NCBI GenBank assembly: GCA_040383945.1
Contig: JBEICN010000028.1
Span: 1 to 13,890, forward strand
Source of the DNA: CAIVSN01 sp040383945
GTDB taxonomy: Bacteria > Patescibacteriota > Gracilibacteria > BD1-5 > UBA2023
DNA: 13,890 bases
Direction of reading: 5' to 3'
The position numbers and the translations under genes were made by a program. A model generated the notes under the pieces. The model was not told the DNA's origin and made no database searches. It saw only the letters and a program-made list of their open reading frames with translations. Positions 8,791 to 13,890 of the stretch are shown in pieces. Each line of letters starts with the position of its first letter. The stretch's first letter is position 1.

Positions 8791-9354
8791 CTATTTTGCT
8801 CGTTCCTGATACTCTCCAGTTTCTGTATTTATGATAAGATACTCGCCATTGTTGATAAACCCAGGAACTCGCATTTCCAGTCCTGTTTCAAGTTTTACGA
8901 GTTTATCCACCTTCCCATCAGCCGTATTTCCAGCAACCGCAGGATCTGCCTCTATAACCTTAAGTTTTACTCGTTGTGGAAGAATAACTCCAATAAATCG
9001 CCCCTCGTAACTTTGAATATCCACGATAAGACCTTCGGTGAGATAGTTCACTGCATCGCCAATATCATCGATGGTGAGCTCGATCTGTTCAAATGTATCC
9101 TGGTTCATAAATGCGTAGGAACCGGCTGATTCGTAGAGAAATTCAAATTTTACACGCTCGAGTGTGATGTCGTCTAATTTGTCTTCGCTGTCGAACATTT
9201 TGTCGATAGAATTTCCCTGTATGAGGTTTTTGAGTCTGAGTTTAATGTTTGTAGCCCCCCGACCTCCACGGTGAAGTTCAAACTTGAGTACGAGCAAGAG
9301 ATCTCCTCCGATTTTGATGACCGTACCTACACGGCACTGCATTGCGAATTTCAT
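8791..9354 (-). CDS. efp: Translation elongation factor P, arginine-32 type
   Basis: EF-P binds between the P and E sites and stimulates peptide bond formation at polyproline; 187 residues, three beta-barrel domains, full length. Domain I ends in the tip loop FELHRGGRGAT; the residue at the modified position is R32, the same number and residue that EarP rhamnosylates in Pseudomonas and Shewanella, rather than the lysine modified by EpmA/EpmB. Domain II starts near KNLIQGNSIDKMF; the C-terminal signature region reads EADPAVAGNTADGK and ends YLIINTETGEYQERAK. All 18 glycines use GGN codons and none is TGA, unlike its neighbours. It lies 38 bp downstream of a tRNA-Leu gene on the same strand, possibly in one transcript, has a strong terminator and converges on earP. 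Confidence 0.98.
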   Translation of the reverse strand: MKFAMQCRVGTVIKIGGDLLLVLKFELHRGGRGATNIKLRLKNLIQGNSIDKMFDSEDKLDDITLERVKFEFLYESAGSYAFMNQDTFEQIELTIDDIGDAVNYLTEGLIVDIQSYEGRFIGVILPQRVKLKVIEADPAVAGNTADGKVDKLVKLETGLEMRVPGFINNGEYLIINTETGEYQERAK

Positions 9355-9392
9355 AAAAAAAAGTTAAATCTAATATTGTTTTGAAAATGATT

Positions 9393-9478
9393 TGGTGCCC
9401 AAGATGAGACTTGAACTCACATAGGATTGCTCCCACAGGCTTCTGAGACCTGCGTGTCTACCATTCCACCACCTGGGC
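9393..9478 (-). tRNA. tRNA-Leu(CAG)
   Basis: An 86-nt class II tRNA. The acceptor stem GCCCAGG pairs with CTTGGGC (one G-U). The D-arm region GTGGAATGGTAGACAC, the anticodon stem CAGGT/GCCTG with loop CTCAGAA (anticodon CAG, reading CUG), a long variable arm and the T-arm GTTCAAGTC follow in order. The discriminator is A and the 3' CCA is encoded. The long variable arm and the anticodon fit leucine. Confidence 0.95.
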
Positions 9479-9498
9479 TTAGAGCTCGTGAAATAGCC

Positions 9499-9505
9499 TA
9501 TAATA
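9499..9505. promoter_or_regulatory. Overlapping -10-like boxes between tRNA-Leu and the photolyase genes
   Basis: TATAAT on the plus strand (9499-9504) overlaps TATTAT on the minus strand (9500-9505), 22 bp before the tRNA. Good -35 partners are not seen at the right distance on either strand, so this is only a candidate divergent promoter. Confidence 0.3.
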
Positions 9506-9545
9506 TTCCCAAAAACGTGCAGATAGTAAGCAAAAACCAAAAAGA

Positions 9546-9557
9546 AGCAAATTTGCT
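9546..9557. repeat. 12-bp perfect palindrome, possible operator
   Basis: AGCAAATTTGCT is a perfect palindrome in the divergent intergenic region between tRNA-Leu and the DUF2256-photolyase pair. Size and position suit a dimeric repressor site, but no matching regulator is in the window. Confidence 0.3.
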
Positions 9558-9641
9558 GGATGGCCAGACCTCGATTTTGGTTAATATTTCTGGTTGCCTG
9601 ATTTTGGGGAGAGCTCTCAAAAACACTTCGATCAATTGCTT

Positions 9642-9854
9642 ATGAAGAGGAATACTTTATACTCAAACAAAACCTACGCGAAAAAGCTTATGAAAATCCT
9701 TGATCGTGGCCAGTTTCGAGAATCCAAAATTTGCCCGGTATGCCATAGAGCATTTTCCAACCGAAAAAAATGGAAAAACAGCTTTGACACTGTTATCTAT
9801 TGCTCGGATCGTTGTAGAAAAAACAAATCCAAAATTCTCAATCAAGACAAGTAG
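9642..9854 (+). CDS. DUF2256 zinc-ribbon protein
   Basis: Small basic protein, 70 residues from this ATG. The conserved core KICPVCHRAFSNRKKWKNSF, then IYCSDRCRKNK, matches DUF2256 (consensus KxCpvCgRpFtWRKKWarxWdeVkYCSeRCRr). C31, C34, C54 and C58 are a likely zinc site (C-x2-C-x19-C-x3-C). The biochemical function is unknown; from memory, genes of this family are often found next to photolyase/cryptochrome genes, and here it lies 71 bp upstream of one, so they probably share a transcript. An ATG at 9690 would give 54 residues, nearer the usual family size, so the start is uncertain. No ribosome-binding site is visible for either. Confidence 0.85.
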   Translation: MKRNTLYSNKTYAKKLMKILDRGQFRESKICPVCHRAFSNRKKWKNSFDTVIYCSDRCRKNKSKILNQDK

Positions 9855-9925
9855 GCCTTAGGTGACACAAAATCCCAACAGCGCCCGTTCAAGTAACAGA
9901 CTCATTTTTATCTTTTCAAATAGAC

Positions 9926-11404
9926 ATGCCCGTAGCACAGTGGATTCTCTACGATCAATTTCATCAATCATACATAGAGCCAGGCGTAACCGATATTCTT
10001 TTTATCCTATTCACGGGAGAAAGCGTCACTTCACCCGTTGGCAGACTCAAATTTAATATACGCAGCAAGATTGCAGAATATGCTATGGCCAAGAGTTTTC
10101 TCAAATCTTGTCAGGAATCTGGGTATTCGATTCACTGGATTGAGGCAAAAAATTATACCGAAGGACTCGATCAATTCATTGTGAAAACGGGTATAACAGA
10201 GATTATTTCCATGCGATCAAGTGAAGAATATCTCGCCCGAAAAATAGATGGTTACCGTTTGCAAAAAGGGTCACTCACAATATATAAAAATCGGCAATTT
10301 CTTATAGATTGAGAGGAGTTTCAAGCAAAATTCAAAACACCTCCGGTTATGGAGACGTTTTATCGATACATGCGTACGAGTAGAAACATACTGCTCGATG
10401 AAGCAGGAAAACCACTTGGGGGGAAATGGAACTATGACCACGAAAACCGCTCCTTCGACAAAAACCACCTTCCGACTTGGAATTGGAAACCAGAAGATGT
10501 ATGAGAAATCAAACTTGCAAAGACATACTACTGATGCGAAAATATAGAGTTTCACCTTCCCGTGAGTCGCAAAGACTCCTTGTCATTACTCCAATACTTT
10601 CTCGAATATCACTTCTCGAATTTTGGGGCTCTCGAGGATGCCATGTATCAAGAAGATGCAAAAGTTCATCACTCGCTCCTCTCCTGCTCTATAAATTTTT
10701 GACTCTTGACACCCAAAGAGGTTATTGATGCCGCGCGAGGTTGTGAAGCGCCGTTACCGAGCAAAGAAGGATTTATTCGCCAAATTTTGGGGTGGCGAGA
10801 ATATATGAGGCAATTCTATCTGTATTACTCTAATTCTCTCTATGCGAATAATGTTCTCGGGCATCATGAATCTATCCCAAAAAAATGGTGGAACTACGAC
10901 GGAGTCTTGCCAGAAAACCCCCCAGATCTCACTGGTTTGAATTGTGTAGATACCGTGATTCAACGAGTGCACCGAGAGCATTACTCTCACCACATAGAAC
11001 GACTCATGGTGATAGGTAATTTTACCCTCCTTCGCGGATATCATCCACACGAAGTAAATCGCTGGTTTTGGGAAATGTATACCGATGCATTCGAGTGGGT
11101 AGTATCTCCAAATGTACTTGGAATGAGTCAGTATAGTGATGGTGGCAAACTTGCGACAAAACCCTATATATCATGAGGAAACTACATCGAAAAAATGAGT
11201 AATTTCTGCCAAAACTGCACCTACAGCATAAAGGAAAAAACATGTCCGATGACACATCTTTACTGGGATTTTGTAGATCGAAATCAAGACATATTCCGCA
11301 AATGACGAACCCCCTATGTCCTATCTTCACTTGCAAAAATCGACATAGAAAAAATAAAAAAAGCAAAGGCCGCATTCATTCAAAAAACTTCTTCTGATGT
11401 ATAA
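9926..11404 (+). CDS. Iron-sulfur photolyase (PhrB/CryB-type, probable (6-4) photolyase)
   Basis: Flavin-dependent light-driven DNA repair enzyme of the FeS-BCP group (deoxyribodipyrimidine photolyase-related), 492 residues against about 507 for Agrobacterium PhrB. The N-terminal antenna domain begins AQWILYDQF. The C-terminal FAD-binding domain includes IRQILGWREYMRQFY, HHIERLMVIGNFTLLRG, VNRWFWEMYTDAFEWV and PNVLGMSQYSDGGKLATKPY, all diagnostic. Four cysteines fit the [4Fe-4S] cluster: C340 (GLNCVD), C428, C431 (FCQNC) and C440. The last spacing is 9 residues, where PhrB has 13 (C441 to C454). Six TGA codons encode glycine. It follows the DUF2256 gene and precedes proS, which has its own promoter. 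The (6-4) specificity is inferred from the family. Confidence 0.93.
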
Positions 11405-11424
11405 GTTTTTCTCACTATTCCTCC

Positions 11425-11452
11425 TTTGAAGAAAAGCCATTTTGGCTATAAT
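11425..11452 (+). promoter_or_regulatory. Promoter of proS
   Basis: TTTGAA (11425-11430), 16 bp, perfect TATAAT (11447-11452), 26 bp before the proS ATG. The inverted repeat AGCCA-TTT-TGGCT (11435-11447) occupies the spacer and touches the -10; it may be incidental or an operator. Confidence 0.6.
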
Positions 11453-11478
11453 CCAGCACAATTTCAAAAAAACTAAAT

Positions 11479-12954
11479 ATGAATATTACTCCTCGCTCCA
11501 CCGACTATTCTGAGTGGTATCTCGACGTAGCAAAAGCTGGCGACCTTTTTGAGTACTCCCCAACTCCTGGATGTATAACATTTCTCCCAAAGTCTGTCAC
11601 TATCTGGACACGGATTCAAAAATCCATGCAAGAAAAGCTTGACCGTCTCGGTGTTCAAAATCTGTATCTTCCCATGCTCGTGCCAATGAGTTTTTTTGAG
11701 CGAGAAAAAGACCATGTAGAAGGCTTTGCACCTGAACTCGCCGTTGTCACAATCTGAGGAGGGAAAACGCTGGAAGAACCACTCGCAATACGCCCCACTT
11801 CAGAGCTTCTTTTTTGTGATTTTTTCAAAGATAAACTCCAATCATATCGAGATCTCCCCCTTCTCTACAACCAATGGGTTTCTGTACTTCGATGGGAAAA
11901 ACGAACTCGCCCCTTTCTCAGAACGGCGGAATTTTATTGGCAAGAAGGACACACTTTGCATGAAAATCGACCACAGGCAGATACATTTGCGCTCGATATA
12001 CTTTGGAAGGTCTACATCGAAACCATTCGCGATATCATGGCTATCGATGGAATTGCTGGAAGAAAATCACTGAGTGAAAAATTTGCATGAGCCGACACCA
12101 CCTACACTTTTGAACCCATGATGAGTAATGGTTGGGCACTGCAAATTTGCACTTCTCACCTTCTTGGTCAAGGATTCATGGAAGGCTTTGGCGTAAAATA
12201 CCAAGACCGAGAGGGCAAACTGGCGCATCCATGGTATACTTCATGGGGGCTTTCCACAAGAAGTATAGGAGGAATTATATCGAGCCATTCTGACGATAAA
12301 GGCTTGGTAATTCCACCAAAAATGAGTGAGTTCGAAGCGGTTATTCTTCCTATTTTTACCAAAGATAACACAGATTCTATACAAGAATACGCTCGAAAAA
12401 TCGGTCGTCTGATAGTGGGAAAAGACGCAAGTGAAGTTCCGGTGCAATGAGAATATTTCCGGGCTCTTGTTGGTCAAGAAGGGAAAAAAGTAAAACTCGA
12501 TCTTCGCGAAGCTCGCTTGTGAGAGAAAATTACCGATTGGGAATTATCAGGTTACCCGATACGTATCGAGTGTGGCGAGCGAGATCGTACATCTGGAGTG
12601 TGTGTCGTCGTATCAAGAATCACTTGAGAAAAAGTAATTGTAAGTCTGGAAGAAGTTGCCACAACCATTGCCCGAATGAATGCAGAATGACAAGCCAAAC
12701 TCCTCGCTAACAGTCGAGAGAGACTAGAAAAAAATACGGTCGCCTGCACGAGCATGGAAGATATTGGAGCTGCCATCGAGGCAGGAAAATTCTGACTCTA
12801 TGAATGGGATTTGAATCCTGAATTTGAAAAAGAAATTAAAGAAAAATATAAGGCCACGACTCGCTGCATTCCATTTGAATGACAATTTACCGATTCACTC
12901 TTACCATTGACAAAAAGCTGAACAGTACGCGTAATAATTGCTAGAAATTTCTAG
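11479..12954 (+). CDS. proS: Prolyl-tRNA synthetase, archaeal/eukaryotic type (ProS type 3)
   Basis: Class II aminoacyl-tRNA synthetase charging tRNA-Pro, 491 residues. Motif 2 is TRPFLRTAEFYWQEGHT (143-159). The block GWALQICTSHLLGQGF, then TSWGLSTRSIGGII and SHSDDKGLVIPPKMSEFEAV, is typical of the ProS type 3 catalytic core and motif 3. The anticodon-binding domain and a C-terminal domain ending TRCIPFEGQ...VRVIIARNF follow. The editing insertion of bacterial type 1 ProRS is absent. Nine TGA codons encode glycine; under the standard code only fragments would be seen. The start ATG at 11479 begins MNITPRSTDYSEWYLDVAKAG, the normal type 3 N terminus. No Shine-Dalgarno sequence is present. A short hairpin, GACCAC/GTGGTC (12980-12998), lies just downstream but has no T-run. 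Confidence 0.96.
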
Positions 12955-13025
12955 AACTCATTGCTCATGGCTTCATAAAGACCACGGTAAAGGTGGTCAC
13001 AGTAAGATATGATGTCCAAATTTGC

Positions 13026-13109
13026 TTGCAAAAACTCTATTTTTCTCTATAGTAAAGAAGATGTTCAATTGAATGTCCAAATACAAAAAGAAAGATAGAG
13101 GTTTTGCAA
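13026..13109. repeat. Long imperfect inverted repeat (84 bp)
   Basis: The left arm 13026-13046 and the reverse complement of the right arm 13089-13109 agree at 19 of 21 positions; the two differences are an A-G mismatch and a T-G pair. The palindrome TTCAATTGAA (13064-13073) sits at its centre, offset by one base. The left arm also contains TTGCAA (13026-13031), 16 bp before TATAGT (13048-13053), a possible promoter for the RNA candidate downstream. Confidence 0.7.
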
Positions 13110-13395
13110 ACCCGTAATCCGAAGAAAGAAGGCCATTATGAAGTTAAGGAAGTTGATCAAGGGCTTTTTGATTGCCAGGTATGTCATTCCGGAAGTCGAA
13201 AGACGAACCGGAGAAGATCTCAGGCAAGCCAAAAGCACGAGGAAAATACACCGGCTTCCCGCAAATTTACGAGCTAGAATCTCCTATGCTATCGTATATG
13301 CTAGGAAGCCATCGGCGAGAGCCTCTGACAAAGAGCCTCTTACTTCTGATGCCATGTAGCTCAGAAGGTCCCCCTCGAAATGAGGGGGAATTTTT
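13110..13395 (+). ncRNA. Candidate structured RNA of unknown class
   Basis: Consecutive potential helices are visible. (1) A hairpin at 13163-13236: GCTTTT/AAAAGC, TTGCC/GGCAA, TTCCGG/CCGGAG and GTC/GAC, capped by a GAAA loop. (2) GGCTTCC (13253-13259) with GGAAGCC (13304-13310). (3) GGC-GAGA-GCC (13314-13323), a second GNRA loop. (4) CTTCTGA (13343-13349) with TCAGAAG (13361-13367). (5) The terminator stem. A promoter-like TTGCAA-16-TATAGT lies upstream. I looked for tmRNA, RNase P, SRP and 6S hallmarks and found none convincing; GAGGAAA at 13239-13245 recalls the RNase P core, but the rest does not fit. The 5' end is a guess; a degraded gene remains possible. Confidence 0.4.
13369..13395 (+). 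terminator. Strong intrinsic terminator
   Basis: TCCCCCTC (13369-13376) pairs perfectly with GAGGGGGA (13382-13389) around loop GAAAT and is followed by ATTTTT. It must end a plus-strand transcript, yet no recognised protein gene lies just upstream. Confidence 0.85.
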
Positions 13396-13645
13396 AAATA
13401 TACGTCAAAATACAGAGAGCGAAGCAATACTCTCAAAAAGCAGGAGGAATACTCAAAAAATAAAATTTACTAACTAAAGCAATTCTTGATGCGCGTAAGC
13501 AAGGGGGCTATTCTCTTCGAAAAAATACCCTCGCCTAACCCTATATTCTACCACCAAATGCAACTTTACCACCTCATAGAGACTGCTATTATTCTCAGTC
13601 GAAACGATTCTTCAGTATAGTAGGTAGGATTGAGAAGTGGGAATG

Positions 13646-13870
13646 TTATTTCTGATTATCCCATCCGAGTTTTAGGGCAAGTTCACGAAGTTCTTTTGTG
13701 GTAATATTCACGAGGGTTCTTCCGAGAAACTTTCCGAGGTCGGGTTTTCCAAATATTTTTTGAAACCATACTACCCCCTTCGTAAGGAGCTCATCTCCGC
13801 TCGTGATGTTATGATCTTTGAGTGCGGTGATCCAGTCTTCTTGGGTGAGAAGTTTTAAGTGTATTCGAAT
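13646..13870 (-). CDS. Unrecognised minus-strand frame without a normal start codon
   Basis: An open frame of 74 codons ending in TAA, opening after an in-frame TAG at 13871-13873. Its composition looks coding (for example DWITALKDHNITSGDELLTK, then TKELRELALKLGWDNQK), but no ATG, GTG or TTG lies near its left end; the nearest candidate is ATT at 13870. The frame is also open upstream of the TAG up to the window edge. It could be the 3' part of a gene broken by a nonsense mutation, a gene with a rare start, or chance. I do not recognise the product. Confidence 0.3.
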   Translation of the reverse strand: MRIHLKLLTQEDWITALKDHNITSGDELLTKGVVWFQKIFGKPDLGKFLGRTLVNITTKELRELALKLGWDNQK

Positions 13871-13890
13871 CTAATTTATGACTTGCCCGC

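Larger units (their letters stand above)
12955..13890. other. 936-base stretch without a confident protein gene
   Basis: From the end of proS to the window edge no reading frame resembles a known family. Between about 13110 and 13360 all three plus frames have open stretches, and the GC content by hand count over 13141-13380 is about 48 percent, above the AT-rich surroundings. The stretch holds a long inverted repeat, a chain of hairpins with a terminator, the 10-bp direct repeat ATGTCCAAAT (13012-13021 and 13073-13082), and a minus-strand frame at the right end. The segment 13400-13640 is AT-rich and I see nothing firm in it. Confidence 0.6.

Noticed and set aside
13138..13359. Basic 73-codon ATG frame ending just before the terminator
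   Set aside because: Other plus frames (13104-13277 and 13172-13477) overlap it with equal openness, none resembles a family, and the DNA shows RNA-like helices; I prefer an RNA or degraded sequence.
13351..13368. tRNA-like fragment (GCCATGTAGCTCAGAAGG)
   Set aside because: It resembles the start and D-arm of a tRNA, but there is no anticodon arm, T-arm or complementary acceptor strand; the bases are better explained by the CTTCTGA/TCAGAAG hairpin.
13040..13400. tmRNA or RNase P RNA
   Set aside because: No tRNA-like ends or tag reading frame for tmRNA. For RNase P, only GAGGAAA at 13239 resembles the core; the matching 3' conserved region is not there and the downstream part is too short.
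13411..13460. CRISPR-like repetition (AATACTC twice)
   Set aside because: Two short copies 22 bp apart without a constant repeat or spacer pattern.
13479..13660. Minus-strand frame across 13479-13660, open when TGA is read as glycine
   Set aside because: No ATG, no recognisable similarity, and it lies in AT-rich sequence; chance openness is likely when only two stop codons exist.

Overview
The window comes from a low-GC bacterium that reads UGA as glycine (translation table 25). The phyla known for this are Gracilibacteria (BD1-5/GN02) and Absconditabacteria (SR1), within the Patescibacteria/CPR. The evidence is direct: nearly every conserved protein here is interrupted by in-frame TGA exactly where its family has glycine, such as the EGDxVKKGQ lipoyl motif of an HlyD-type adaptor, the RKALGA motif of a MacB permease and the double-stranded RNA-binding domain of RNase III. 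All recognised genes end in TAA or TAG, never TGA. Read with the standard code, most of these genes would look like strings of fragments. I cannot tell the two phyla apart from this sequence, and the tRNA-Gly(UCA) that the code requires is not in the window.

Layout, left to right. A ZIP metal transporter (+) converges on a minus-strand block of bL32, nusB and rnc; bL32 has its own promoter and terminator, and nusB-rnc form a tight pair. A plus-strand operon follows: a very long MacA/HlyD-like adaptor, a MacB-type ATPase and a MacB/FtsX permease, together a predicted ABC exporter. It converges within 9 bp on an RNA m5C methyltransferase of the NOL1/NOP2/Sun family (-). Divergent from that is earP (+), the EF-P arginine rhamnosyltransferase, which converges on efp (-), whose protein carries Arg at position 32. 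A tRNA-Leu(CAG) lies just upstream of efp. Divergent from the tRNA are a DUF2256 zinc-ribbon gene and an iron-sulfur photolyase of the PhrB/CryB type, followed by an archaeal/eukaryotic-type prolyl-tRNA synthetase.

The last 936 bases (12955-13890) hold no gene I can identify. They contain a long imperfect inverted repeat, a run of RNA-like hairpins (two with GNRA loops) ending in a strong intrinsic terminator, and a minus-strand reading frame without a normal start. The hairpin run is the best candidate here for something undescribed: an unassigned structured RNA of roughly 250-330 nt.

How the genes fit together: much of the window is translation and RNA maintenance (bL32, NusB, RNase III, m5C methyltransferase, EF-P with EarP, tRNA-Leu, ProRS). 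EarP with an Arg32-type EF-P forms a complete enzyme-substrate pair for relieving ribosome stalling at polyproline. The remainder is envelope transport and light-dependent DNA repair. No start codon in the window has a clear Shine-Dalgarno sequence.
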